Below, piece after piece: positions 17,640-26,377 of a stretch of 64,000 nt of DNA. Each line of letters begins with the position of its first letter. The stretch's first letter is position 1. Below the pieces are notes generated by a model. The model saw only the letters and a list, made by a program, of their open reading frames with translations, was not told where the DNA came from and ran no database searches. Origin of the DNA: CAZCZZ01 sp964503335 (GTDB lineage: Bacteria; Verrucomicrobiota; Kiritimatiellia; CAIVKH01); contig CAZCZZ010000004.1 of NCBI GenBank assembly GCA_964503335.1, positions 1-64,000 on the forward strand, given 5' to 3'. A program made the translations under genes and the position numbers.

Positions 17640-18115
17640 GGCGACACCTCCTGCCCACCGCGAGCGGCCAGCACTTTCCGGATGGCCGTCTGGATCTTTT
17701 CGTAGCCGGTGCAGCGACACAGGTTCCCGTCCATCTTGCCCATCAACTCCGCTTCGGTGAGATTCGGGTTCGCGCGCAGCGCGGCGACCACCGACAGGAT
17801 CATGCCCGGCATGCAGAAGCCGCATTGCACCGCGCCTTCGTCGGCGAGCGCCTTCTGCAATCCATGGGGCTGGTCGAATGTGCCCATCGCTTCGATGGTT
17901 TCGATCGTGCGGTCGTGTGCCTGCCACGCGTGGATCACGCAGGAGTTGATGGCGCGACCATCCATCAGGACCGTGCAGGCGCCGCAGATGCCTTCGTCGC
18001 ACCCCTCCTTCACTCCCTTGTAGCCGGCCCGTCGCAGCGCCGTGCTCAGCCGGTCGTCCGGGTTGATCGACAACGTGACGTCGCGTCCGTTGATTGTAAC
18101 GTTGATCTGCTTCAC
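17636..18115 (-). CDS. xanthine dehydrogenase-type 2Fe-2S subunit
   Basis: 159-aa small subunit with the two [2Fe-2S] motifs of the family: CDEGICGACTVLMDG in the ferredoxin-like N-terminal domain and GFCMPGM...NLCRCTGYEKI in the helical domain. It passes electrons from the molybdenum centre to FAD. I chose the GTG start at 18115 because it overlaps the FAD-subunit stop as GTGA and the ferredoxin fold begins immediately (VKQINVTING). It lies between FAD and Mo subunit genes with 4-bp overlaps on both sides. Confidence 0.93.
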   Translation of the reverse strand: MKQINVTINGRDVTLSINPDDRLSTALRRAGYKGVKEGCDEGICGACTVLMDGRAINSCVIHAWQAHDRTIETIEAMGTFDQPHGLQKALADEGAVQCGFCMPGMILSVVAALRANPNLTEAELMGKMDGNLCRCTGYEKIQTAIRKVLAARGGQEVSP

Positions 18116-18942
18116 GACGCACCTCCCACGGCTTCGAGTATCGCGTCCCGCACGGCGACCTTCGCAACGTGGCGCACGTAGTCCTCGGCGAGACCGGGCC
18201 ACGCCTTCCGGATCGTGCCCTCCCAGCCGCGGGCCACAATCTCATCAATGCGTCCGGGGTCAGCCGTCCCTCCCGCGAGTTCCTTTTCGATGGCGCTCAT
18301 TCGTCGCGGCATGGTGACGGCGGCTCCTACTGCCACGCGTGCATCCGCGATCTTTCGTCCATCCATGTGAACCCATGCCGCAGCCGTCGCCATGCTGTAG
18401 TCGGCGCTGGTCCGGGTGATCTTCTGGTAGCCGAAGCCGCAGGGCTTGGAAACGGAGGGAATGCGAACGGACGCGAGAAGATCACCAGGGGCAAGAAGGC
18501 GCGCGGGCTGCCCGTCGAAGAACTTCACGGCGTCGAACACCTTCTTGGCATCGGCCTTCACGACAAACGACGCGTCCAGCGCGAGCAGCGCGACCGGGAA
18601 GTCCGCCCATGCAAATACGCGCGCCACATTTCCTCCAAGCGTCGAGACGTTGCGAACCTGCTGCGTGACGAAGTGGTCCGCGACGCGGTTGAGTACCCAG
18701 CCGGAAGCGGCGAAAGTTTGCAGGTCGGTGATCGTCGTCGTCGCACCGATTTCGAAACCGTCGGGAGCCACATGGATTCCGGCTAGCCCGAGACGATTGA
18801 TGTCCACACAGGTTTTCTGCTCATTGCGAAGGAACAGCGCCGACGTTCCACCGGCGATGGGGAATCCCGCCGGGCCCAGCTTCCGCAGTATGGCCTGCGC
18901 TTCCTCGAGGGACTTGGGTATTTCGAAATCCTTGATCTTCAT
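18112..18942 (-). CDS. xanthine dehydrogenase-type FAD-binding subunit
   Basis: 276-aa flavin subunit of the CO-dehydrogenase/XDH FAD family. FPIAGGTSALFL near residue 30 and VSTLGGNVAR near 110 are the FAD pyrophosphate loops. It passes electrons to NAD+ or another acceptor. The gene begins 9 bp after the deaminase stop in the same operon, with a TAAGGAG-like ribosome site overlapping the upstream stop. The order deaminase-FAD-FeS-Mo is compact and consistent with a heterotrimeric enzyme. Confidence 0.92.
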   Translation of the reverse strand: MKIKDFEIPKSLEEAQAILRKLGPAGFPIAGGTSALFLRNEQKTCVDINRLGLAGIHVAPDGFEIGATTTITDLQTFAASGWVLNRVADHFVTQQVRNVSTLGGNVARVFAWADFPVALLALDASFVVKADAKKVFDAVKFFDGQPARLLAPGDLLASVRIPSVSKPCGFGYQKITRTSADYSMATAAAWVHMDGRKIADARVAVGAAVTMPRRMSAIEKELAGGTADPGRIDEIVARGWEGTIRKAWPGLAEDYVRHVAKVAVRDAILEAVGGAS

Positions 18943-18951
18943 AACATCTCC

Positions 18952-20343
18952 TTACCGGTACTCCCGCCCCGTTGAGAGCTCCGCCGCCCGCAGCATCCTC
19001 GCTGCAATTTCATTCGCCCGATGGAATAGTCGCGTCTCGTCGACACCGACGAGCCGTCCCTGCTCCACCACCACGCGCCCCGCCACAATCGTGTATTCGG
19101 TGCGCGGTCCTGACCCGCAGAAGAGCGGTGCCGATGCGGGATCCGCCATCGCCCCCGCATACTCGATCCGCTCGAGATCAAAGATGGCGAGATCCGCCGC
19201 AGCCCCTTCGCGGATTTGTCCGATCTCCGGCCACCCGAGGATGTCTGCCCCGCTCACCGTGGCCATGCGGAGGACCCGCGAGGGCGGCATTGATTCCACA
19301 CCGGTCCCGACGCGATGGACCAGAAGCGCCATCTGGACTTCACGCATGAAGTTCGAGGAGTCGTTGCTGGCGCTGCCATCCACGCCGATACCGACACGCA
19401 CGCCCTTCTCCAGCATGCGCGGCACGGGGCAGATGCCCGACCCAAGCCGGAGATTCGACGTGGGGCAGTGCGCGATCCCCGTGTGGGTCCGCGCCAATCG
19501 ATCAATCTCTCCGTCGTTGAAATAGATCCCGTGCGCATACCAGACATCCGGACCCACCCACTCTACGCTCTCCATATATTCGAGCGGCCGCATGCCGTGG
19601 GTCTGCAGGCAGTACTCCTCCTCGTCGCGGGTCTCGCAGAGGTGCGTATGGCAGATCACGCCGTGTTGCCGCGCAAACTGGATCGTGTCGCGCAGCAACT
19701 CGGTGGTCACCGAGAAGGGCGAGCAGGGTGCGAGCGCGATGCGGCACATCGAGAAGGGTTTCGGATCGTGATACTTGTGAATAAGTCGATCGCAATCTTT
19801 CAAGATCGTCTCAGGATCCTGCACCACGTCGTCCGGAGGAAGCCCGCCCTGCGAGCGGCCGCGGCTCATGCTACCGCGCGTCGGATGAAAGCGTATGCCC
19901 ATGCGCAAAGCCGTCTCGATCTCCACATCGAGGAACTCCTGCGGCGCGTTGCGCGGAAACACGTAGAAATGATCCGTCGTGGTCGTGCAACCGGTGAGGA
20001 GCAGTTCGCCAATGCCGACCTGCGTGCTGACTTCAATGGCCTCCGTGTCCAGCTCCCGCCAGATCTCATAAAGGCCCACGAGCCAATCGAACAGCTTGGC
20101 ATTCTGCACCATCGGAATATTCCGCGTGAGCGTTTGGTACAGATGATGGTGCGTGTTGACGAAGCCCGGATAGACAACGCAGCCGCTGCCATCGATGACG
20201 CGTGCGCCCTCGGACGCATGGATACCGCGAGCTACGCTTTTGATGCGTCCACCATCGACCAGGATGTCCACCCCGTGGAGCGGCTCGTCGCCGTTTTGCA
20301 TGGTCACCGCGGTATGACAGTTCCTGATGAGCAAGCGGCTCAT
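18952..20343 (-). CDS. 8-oxoguanine deaminase / hydroxydechloroatrazine-type amidohydrolase
   Basis: 463-aa metal-dependent deaminase of the AtzB/TrzN/8-oxoguanine deaminase group. Metal ligands: NTHHHLYQTLTR near residue 68, CHTHLCETRDEEEY near 235, and GVDGSASND near 325. Similarity is closest to 8-oxoguanine deaminases, which turn 8-oxoguanine into urate; guanine deamination is an alternative. Eleven bases separate it from the ssnA stop and the XDH subunits follow, so it likely feeds an oxidised purine into or from the molybdenum hydroxylase. Confidence 0.83.
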   Translation of the reverse strand: MSRLLIRNCHTAVTMQNGDEPLHGVDILVDGGRIKSVARGIHASEGARVIDGSGCVVYPGFVNTHHHLYQTLTRNIPMVQNAKLFDWLVGLYEIWRELDTEAIEVSTQVGIGELLLTGCTTTTDHFYVFPRNAPQEFLDVEIETALRMGIRFHPTRGSMSRGRSQGGLPPDDVVQDPETILKDCDRLIHKYHDPKPFSMCRIALAPCSPFSVTTELLRDTIQFARQHGVICHTHLCETRDEEEYCLQTHGMRPLEYMESVEWVGPDVWYAHGIYFNDGEIDRLARTHTGIAHCPTSNLRLGSGICPVPRMLEKGVRVGIGVDGSASNDSSNFMREVQMALLVHRVGTGVESMPPSRVLRMATVSGADILGWPEIGQIREGAAADLAIFDLERIEYAGAMADPASAPLFCGSGPRTEYTIVAGRVVVEQGRLVGVDETRLFHRANEIAARMLRAAELSTGREYR

Positions 20344-20354
20344 AACGACTTCCC

Positions 20355-21677
20355 CTACGCGATACGCGACCAGAGCTTCCGGGCGTGTTCGACGGCATTC
20401 GCGCGAATGCTCCGTTCATCGATGTGCTTCAACTGACCGTCCTCTACGATGATCTTCCCGCGGCACACCGTGTGGCGGATCGGCGCGTTCACGAGTCCGA
20501 AGAGCAAGTGCCCAAGGAACGTACCGGGTTCAAACGGAGTAAACGGGGTGTAGTCCAGCACGATCACATCTGCGAGCTTGCCGGCTTCGAGCACGCCGCG
20601 GTGTTCTCGGAAGATGCGGTCGCAGATCATACGGTTGTTTTTCAGCAGCATCTGGCAGGACTCGACAAAGGCCACGCGCGGATCGCGCGCCGTGTCGCGG
20701 TGCAGCAGATAGAGCGCTCGCGCCTGCGCGATCATCGCATTCGACATGCCGTCGGTTCCGAGCCCCAGAAGGACGCCCTTCTTGAGCAGTTCGAGCATCG
20801 GCGTCACGGCAAGCCCGTTGTTCATGTTCGACTCGGGATTCGTGACCATCATCGAATTCGTTTCCCGGATGATCTCAAGGCCTGTCGGGTCCAAGTGGAT
20901 GCCGTGCGCGAAAATCGATCCCGGCCCCGTCATGTCGTATTTCGCAAAGCGCTCCATCAGGCCCGTGTTGAACTCCTCGCGAGTGACCTCGCCGTCGCAC
21001 TCCGCCTCGGCCACATGGACATGCACGCCGATATCGAGCTCGTCGATCGCTTCCGCGCAGCGCTGCATCGTGCGTTCGCCGAGCGTCATCGAGGCATGCA
21101 GCCCGAACAGCGCCGCAATCTGTCCGTCGCCGTGTCGCCGGCACTTGTGAATGAAGCGGACATTCTCCTCGATGCCTGCTCCCTCCTTGTTGCGGTCCGA
21201 CACTTCGTAGCAGAGGCAGCCGTTCAACCCGACATCACGAAACGCTCGTTCGATCACATCGAGGCTTCCGTCGCGGCACCCGGGCGAGGCGTGGTGGTCA
21301 ATGATCGTTGTGCAACCCGCCTTCGCGGCTTCCATCAACGGGATAACGGCTGAGTAATAGACATCTTCCTCGTTCAGCGCACGATCGAGTCGCCACCAGA
21401 GGCGCTCCAGGATCTCTTTGAAGTTTCTTGCCGGTTCGCCGGGTGGTGTGAATCCGCGGGCAAACGTGGAGTACAGGTGATGATGCACGTTGATCAGCCC
21501 GGGCATGATGATGCCGCCGTGGGCATCGATGGTGTGATCCGCCTTTTGCGGGTCCCCGGCATGATGGCCCACCGAGACGATGTGGTTGTCTTCGATGAGA
21601 ACACTGCCGCCGTGCAGGATGTCGTTCCTTTCGTTGAGCGTGACGACCGTTCCGTTCTTGATCAGGAGCGATTTCAT
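20355..21677 (-). CDS. ssnA: SsnA-type putative aminohydrolase
   Basis: 440-aa amidohydrolase with LIKNGTVVTLN at the N-terminus, metal-binding NVHHHLYSTFARGF near residue 62, HVHVAEAECDG near 220 and LGTDGMSNAM near 300. These match SsnA, a member of the E. coli ygf purine gene set whose precise substrate is not firmly known. The ATG at 21677 overlaps the ygfK stop as ATGA, as seen where the two are neighbours in other anaerobes. I chose this start since upstream in-frame sequence lies inside ygfK. It probably opens a purine- or pyrimidine-derived ring. Confidence 0.87.
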   Translation of the reverse strand: MKSLLIKNGTVVTLNERNDILHGGSVLIEDNHIVSVGHHAGDPQKADHTIDAHGGIIMPGLINVHHHLYSTFARGFTPPGEPARNFKEILERLWWRLDRALNEEDVYYSAVIPLMEAAKAGCTTIIDHHASPGCRDGSLDVIERAFRDVGLNGCLCYEVSDRNKEGAGIEENVRFIHKCRRHGDGQIAALFGLHASMTLGERTMQRCAEAIDELDIGVHVHVAEAECDGEVTREEFNTGLMERFAKYDMTGPGSIFAHGIHLDPTGLEIIRETNSMMVTNPESNMNNGLAVTPMLELLKKGVLLGLGTDGMSNAMIAQARALYLLHRDTARDPRVAFVESCQMLLKNNRMICDRIFREHRGVLEAGKLADVIVLDYTPFTPFEPGTFLGHLLFGLVNAPIRHTVCRGKIIVEDGQLKHIDERSIRANAVEHARKLWSRIA

Positions 21678-24600
21678 GATGCGTCCACAGCCTCCGACGT
21701 TGGAATATGGGGAAGGTCCGCGCGGATGCCGCGCAGGAGCGCGCACATGGTTGCGCAAGGTTCGAGCGGGAACATGGCGCCATCCGGAACTTTGCTCCCG
21801 ATCATCGCCACCCGGACCTTCAGGGTCTCGGGCTCCAGTTCCGCGGTCAGGCCCGGCACCCGGTAGATGATCGAGTGATTCCAAATGATCTCGTGCGTTA
21901 CGCCTTTCCAGCGTCCCTGCATGGCCCACCGCCCATCGTCGTGGTGCAGGACGCGGAAGGCGTTGTCCGACTGCGCTTCAAACTCCTTCGCGCTGAGATA
22001 GAGCCGCGGCTTGTCCTGGTAAGGTTTACCGGCGGTGGGACAGAATGCGACACAGTTGCCGCACGCGTTGCAGAAGTCCGTGAGGACGAGCACCTGGAAA
22101 TTCTGGGCGACGCGGAAGGAGCTGCCGGGCGTCGTCTCGAACGCCTCTCCCCGTTTGACGATCGTCTGAAGTTGTACCGCGAACGGTTGGGCGCGATAGG
22201 TCACGAAGGCGAGATTCGGGCAGACGGCCACGCACTGGCTGCAAAGCACATTGCAGTCGAGGCAGCGACCTGCTTCCGCCTTGGCCGTCGTGGGAGGAAG
22301 TGTTTCGACGACTTCCTTGAAGTTGCGCCGGATTAGAGGGTTGGCTTGGGCCACATCCACCTGGAACTTCCGCCGCGCCCGCTTCTTCAGCAGGGCATGG
22401 AGATCGCCATCCGACGACGGGCGCGGCGGCGGCTCGACGCCTTCCTCGCGGCGGCGAATGTCCTGCGCGATGCGCTTCCCATCGCCAACGGCCTTCACGA
22501 TCGTCGCGGGCCCATCCTGCACGATGTCGCCGCCCGCGTAGACATCCGGAATGGACGTGCGGAGCGTCGCCTTGTCGGCCTCAATGAATTTCTTCTTCGT
22601 CAGCGCGGGCGGCGCTTCACCGAAGAACTTCAGATCCGCGGACTGGCTGATTGCGACGACCAGCGCGTCGAGGGGAATGCGTTCCGATGATCCGGGCACC
22701 TCGACCGGACGCCGGCGCCCCGATGCATCAGGCTCCCCGAGTTGCATCACGGCGCATTGCAGCGCCGCAATGCGTCCATTCTTCACCTCGATAGCCTTCG
22801 GCGCCAGCAACTCCCTGACCGGGATGCCTTCGACTTCGAGCCCGTAGCGCTCTTCGTACTGGGCCGGCATTTCGGCTTTCGTGCGACGGTAGATGACAGA
22901 GACCTCCTCGGCACCGAGTCGCCACGCGGTGCGCGCGCAGTCCATCGCGACGTCGCCACCGCCGATGACTCCGACGCGCCGCCCGAGCTTCAGCGGCTTC
23001 TTCTCACGGACGGCTCGTAAAAACTCGAGGGAATCGAACACGCCCTCGGCATCCTCGCCGGCTATTCCGAGCTTCTGTCCCTTCTGCGCGCCTGCCGCGA
23101 CCACGGTATAGCGGTATCCGCCGTCACGAAGGGTCTTCAGCGTAAAGTCGCGTCCGGCTTTCTGGTTGTACCTGAATTCGACGCCGAGTTTCTCGAGCCG
23201 CTGGAGATCCTGCGCGATCACGCGCGAGGAGGCACGGTAGCCCGGGATGGATCCGGACACCATGCCGCCGGCATAGGCGTGCGCCTCGAAGACCGTGACG
23301 GGGTAGCCCGCAGACGCCAGGAAGTAGGCCGCGCCCAGGCCGCAGGGGCCGGAGCCGATGATCGCGACACGACAGTCCTTCCGCGTCTCGCTCGCTTCAG
23401 CGACGCGGGTTTCCTCGTGTTCCATGACGTACCGCTTCACCTCGCGTATCGCGATCGGGTCGTCGTAGTGGACGCGCGTGCATACGGTCTGGCAGGGATG
23501 ATTGCAGGCGCGACCCAAAATGGCGCCGAGCGGGTTGTCGGCGCGAATGACATCAGCCGCCTCCGCCAGACGACCCTCCCACACGTAGCGCATATACACG
23601 GGCACCCGCTGCTCGATCGGACAGATGTCGCTGCACGGGGCCTTGATGCAGTCGAACAACCCGAGCGGGCGCGTCGTCTTCGTGTTGCTGCGGTCGAACC
23701 TGTTCTTCCGGAGCAGCGGTTCATCGAGCACATCGCGCGCGTACTTGAGAAGATTCAGCAGGGCGCAATTCGGTCCGCCACGATCACACGCCGTCTGGTC
23801 GAATGCCCGCGCGACATTGCAGGCGTATGCATCCAAATCGTCCGCGTCCGCGACATCCAGGGCCATGATCGTATTGTCGATATACTGAAGCAGGCGCATG
23901 TAGCTGCCGGGCCGCAGAAGATCCGAGCAGGTGGTTATCGTGTTCATCCCGCAGGCGAGCAGCCTCGCCACGTTGAAGGCATCGGCCCCGCCGGCAAACG
24001 AGACAAGCAGCTTCCCGTCGAACTCGTCCTGCAACCGCGCGGCAAGGTTGACAGTGACGGCATGAAGCGGCCGGCCGGAGAGATACGCCATCTTCTCCCG
24101 CGTGGAAAACGACGCTCGCTTGTTCACGGTCTCCAGCGTGTTCGACAGCTTCACGCCAAAGACCACGCCCTTCTTCTTCGCAGCAGCGCCCAACTCGCGG
24201 ATCAGGCTGACCGCATCCGGATACTTGAGGTCGTGTTCGAAGGCGATGTCGGGCACTTCGATGTCGTGGAAACCGAGCCTCTCGTTCAGGATGCTCCGCA
24301 CGACACGCTCCCCGAGCAGGGTCGGGTTAAGCTTCACATTCGTGTGCAGTCCCCACTCCTCGATCAGGTAGCGCGCGATCTTTCCGATCTCCTCCGGCGG
24401 GCAGCCGTGCATGGTCGAAAGCGTGACGTTGTTGGAAATGCAGGTCGGAATCGCGATGTCTCGCGCTTCCGGAAAGTGCTTCGCGACAATCTCGATGTGT
24501 CGCTTCAGGTCTTCCCCGGCGTCCCGCATCTTCGCGAGGAAACCCTGCACGTTGGGCTTGAGGATGCCCTCCATGTTGTACCCGACGCTCATGTTGAAGA

Positions 24601-25042
24601 TGACGCCGGGCGCGGCGCGCGGGAAGCCGAGGTGCCGGTGCAAGACGTGGATCAGGACCCAGGCTCGCAGGTACTCCTCGAACGACTGCTCGACCTTCAA
24701 CTCCTGCGACCACTCGACATTGTAGCCCTCATCCTGCATGTCGATGCAGGGCTTGGAGACATCGAGCTCGTCGAGCGTCTGGATCGTCTTGAGCTCGATA
24801 AAGCGCGCACCGCACAGCCATGACGCGATGATGTTCTGCGCCATCTGCGTATGGGGTCCGGCGGCCACACCGAAGGGCGTTTCGAGGAGGGAGCCGTAGA
24901 GTGTGCGGGTGATGCGATCCTTCTCGCGAGGCCGGAAGAAGAGCTCGGAGGGAATCCCGAAGATGGATCCTTTCCCTTGAAGCTCGCCAGCGATCCACGC
25001 CGTCAGCTGCTCCATCGCAATGGGCTGAAACCGGTCCGACAT
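21674..25042 (-). CDS. ygfK: YgfK-type flavin/iron-sulfur oxidoreductase
   Basis: 1122-aa cytoplasmic protein, near the usual length of YgfK (listed as putative selenate reductase subunit, now linked to anaerobic purine/urate use). The N-terminal 450 residues resemble a dihydroorotate/dihydropyrimidine dehydrogenase barrel. Then comes the GltD-like module with cysteines CSDICPIEQRVPVYMR and GRACNHPCQTVC, FAD motif IIGSGPCGLGAAYF and NAD(P)H motif VGVIGGGDVAMDCARTA. The C-terminus holds ferredoxin cysteines CLDCNVLCSQCVAVCPN and CNACGNCVAFCPTAGKP. Start at 25042 (MSDRFQP). The promoter and first 15 codons are duplicated at 33437-33594. It would move electrons for a reductive ring step. Confidence 0.9.
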   Translation of the reverse strand: MSDRFQPIAMEQLTAWIAGELQGKGSIFGIPSELFFRPREKDRITRTLYGSLLETPFGVAAGPHTQMAQNIIASWLCGARFIELKTIQTLDELDVSKPCIDMQDEGYNVEWSQELKVEQSFEEYLRAWVLIHVLHRHLGFPRAAPGVIFNMSVGYNMEGILKPNVQGFLAKMRDAGEDLKRHIEIVAKHFPEARDIAIPTCISNNVTLSTMHGCPPEEIGKIARYLIEEWGLHTNVKLNPTLLGERVVRSILNERLGFHDIEVPDIAFEHDLKYPDAVSLIRELGAAAKKKGVVFGVKLSNTLETVNKRASFSTREKMAYLSGRPLHAVTVNLAARLQDEFDGKLLVSFAGGADAFNVARLLACGMNTITTCSDLLRPGSYMRLLQYIDNTIMALDVADADDLDAYACNVARAFDQTACDRGGPNCALLNLLKYARDVLDEPLLRKNRFDRSNTKTTRPLGLFDCIKAPCSDICPIEQRVPVYMRYVWEGRLAEAADVIRADNPLGAILGRACNHPCQTVCTRVHYDDPIAIREVKRYVMEHEETRVAEASETRKDCRVAIIGSGPCGLGAAYFLASAGYPVTVFEAHAYAGGMVSGSIPGYRASSRVIAQDLQRLEKLGVEFRYNQKAGRDFTLKTLRDGGYRYTVVAAGAQKGQKLGIAGEDAEGVFDSLEFLRAVREKKPLKLGRRVGVIGGGDVAMDCARTAWRLGAEEVSVIYRRTKAEMPAQYEERYGLEVEGIPVRELLAPKAIEVKNGRIAALQCAVMQLGEPDASGRRRPVEVPGSSERIPLDALVVAISQSADLKFFGEAPPALTKKKFIEADKATLRTSIPDVYAGGDIVQDGPATIVKAVGDGKRIAQDIRRREEGVEPPPRPSSDGDLHALLKKRARRKFQVDVAQANPLIRRNFKEVVETLPPTTAKAEAGRCLDCNVLCSQCVAVCPNLAFVTYRAQPFAVQLQTIVKRGEAFETTPGSSFRVAQNFQVLVLTDFCNACGNCVAFCPTAGKPYQDKPRLYLSAKEFEAQSDNAFRVLHHDDGRWAMQGRWKGVTHEIIWNHSIIYRVPGLTAELEPETLKVRVAMIGSKVPDGAMFPLEPCATMCALLRGIRADLPHIPTSEAVDAS

Positions 25043-25156
25043 CCCCGTAATGCCTTTCCCTTGAGGTACACCTTGATTCTCAGCACATCGCGAATACGGG
25101 GCTACACGCAAAGGGCTTTCAAAACCCCTATCGTGGTATCGGTGAAACTCCGATGA
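24999..25156 (-). repeat. 158-bp direct repeat, copy A (ygfK promoter and first codons)
   Basis: This copy holds the functional ygfK start and its upstream region. It aligns without gaps to 33437-33594, with about 12 mismatches by eye (about 92% identical). Weaker similarity continues a few codons into ygfK. The mismatches cluster in the non-coding part; the stretches around the start codon and near 25116-25137 are identical. It marks the left border of the 8.3-kb island. Confidence 0.9.
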
Positions 25157-25169
25157 GACCAGGGTGATC

Positions 25170-25559
25170 TCATCGCGTGGCTGCCGTCTCACGCAGTCCT
25201 CGCGCGGGCAGTCGTTGGTCAATAATCTTCCGCGAAGACAACTCAAAGTCTTTCCCTTGAGGCCCCAATACATACGCAATCTTGTCGATAGTCTTTAGTG
25301 CAGCGTCTCTCGACCTCGATTTCATAATGTAGTTCATCGCACCAGACATCAATGCACCCCCGTCCTCCTCAGCCCCTGCCCGCAACGGACGTTTCAGGGC
25401 GAGGCTCTTCAGCATGGCATCAATCTCGTCCAACTCTTCGGCCACACGGCGATCGCGCTCCACGAGTTTGGAGCGAAGCAGTCGTTCCGCAGTCACTGAC
25501 ATAAGCATTGCGGCTGCAAAGCCTATGGCCATGCTAAACAACGCTATAACAAAGCTCAT
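25170..25559 (-). CDS. small membrane-anchored protein, island operon last gene
   Basis: 129 aa, not recognised. An N-terminal TM helix (VIALFSMAIGFAAAMLM, residues 3-20) is followed by a charged, probably coiled-coil region (SKLVERDRRVAEELDEIDAM) and a cytoplasmic tail. The ATG at 25559 overlaps the previous stop as ATGA. Its stop lies 13 bp from the edge of repeat copy A. Being last in an operon with a kinase and receiver, it could be a membrane partner of the signalling proteins; this is inference. Confidence 0.65.
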   Translation of the reverse strand: MSFVIALFSMAIGFAAAMLMSVTAERLLRSKLVERDRRVAEELDEIDAMLKSLALKRPLRAGAEEDGGALMSGAMNYIMKSRSRDAALKTIDKIAYVLGPQGKDFELSSRKIIDQRLPARGLRETAATR

Positions 25560-25945
25560 GGAGCAACCTTCGCGGTCAAAGCAAACACGCCGAACACGAA
25601 CGATGCAAGCCCCGCAGCATTCGGAAGCCACACACCCAAAAGCATATCTCGATCTTTGAACGAAAGTCTTTCGGGGCTATGGGACGATCCGGCAGCCTTA
25701 AATGCTACGCCCGCCAGACACAATGCGAAAAGACCGATCGTATATTCGGGATCCACTCTCGAGCCCCAGCAGAGACCGATCATACCGAGTGACAAATGAA
25801 GGTGAAAATTCAGACACTCATATAGAATCTTTATGTTTACATACTTGCCGTGCTCGGGCACTCGGGGATCTTTCATCTTCCTGGCGTTCTCGATGAACTT
25901 GCCACATAGAGACATGCACAACATCACCAAGGCCTTGCCGATCAT
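25556..25945 (-). CDS. hypothetical multi-pass membrane protein
   Basis: 129 aa, not recognised. Hydrophobic stretches near residues 48-62, 68-84 and 103-125 suggest three TM helices; a His-rich loop (LNFHLHLSLG) lies before the first. It overlaps the receiver gene by 4 bp upstream and the next gene by 4 bp downstream (ATGA in both cases), so it is a translationally coupled member of the island operon. GC content is visibly lower than in the flanking purine genes. Confidence 0.65.
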   Translation of the reverse strand: MIGKALVMLCMSLCGKFIENARKMKDPRVPEHGKYVNIKILYECLNFHLHLSLGMIGLCWGSRVDPEYTIGLFALCLAGVAFKAAGSSHSPERLSFKDRDMLLGVWLPNAAGLASFVFGVFALTAKVAP

Positions 25946-26376
25946 TCGATGCCCTTTCGCGTCGTCAGCATCTTAAGGATAGTCTCCGGAGTACAATCTG
26001 GATCCACTTTGTCGATTTGTCCGCGGTATCCATCGTAAGTGGCAAGCTCGGCAAGAGCCTGCTTTATTGGTTCGATAGCGTCTGCTTCGCTAACGGTGGC
26101 AGACATGACGATAAAGGGAACACCAAGCGCCTTCGGCTTCACCACAGTCTTATAGATATGGAATCCCGTCGTGTAGCCGCCGAAACACTCAGCTTCTGGC
26201 ACACCCAATGCAGGCATCATCATATCAAGAATTATCGCGTCAGGTTTCTGTCGCATGAGGTATTCTTGCGCTTCTAACGAGGTCCGCGCTTGATAGCATG
26301 TGCACCCCAAAGCATCCATGTTGTTGATAAAACTTGGCATGTTTCGCTTGTCTTCGTCAATAATGAGAATCGTCAT
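25942..26376 (-). CDS. stand-alone receiver (response regulator) domain protein
   Basis: 144 aa, a single receiver domain without an output domain. ILIIDEDKRN at the N-terminus gives the acidic pocket, ILDMMMPALG near residue 50 gives the phospho-acceptor Asp, and FIVMSAT near 90 the conserved Thr/Ser position. A segment rich in Gly/Thr (ECFGGYTTGFHIYK) is inserted after the acceptor Asp, seen in some non-canonical receivers that sit with effector operons. The start at 26376 lies one base after the kinase stop. Its likely phosphodonor is the GAF kinase upstream. Confidence 0.85.
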   Translation of the reverse strand: MTILIIDEDKRNMPSFINNMDALGCTCYQARTSLEAQEYLMRQKPDAIILDMMMPALGVPEAECFGGYTTGFHIYKTVVKPKALGVPFIVMSATVSEADAIEPIKQALAELATYDGYRGQIDKVDPDCTPETILKMLTTRKGIE

Positions 26377-26377
26377 T

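Noticed and set aside
17640..18248. N-terminal extension of the molybdenum subunit to 983 aa
   Set aside because: It would lie out of frame over the FeS subunit gene and is Arg-rich noise; the ATG at 17639 overlaps the FeS stop as expected.
23279..24823. 514-codon plus-strand open frame antisense to ygfK
   Set aside because: High-GC shadow with no family motifs; the minus-strand frame is a full YgfK. The same applies to long antisense frames at 12646-13482, 13619-14827, 15306-16664, 19315-20436, 20385-21353, 39133-40554 and 59186-61012.
25090..25130. Sigma-54 promoter upstream of ygfK
   Set aside because: A GG-N10-GC pair can be found but the flanking bases do not fit TGGCAC/TTGC, and no sigma-54 activator is adjacent.
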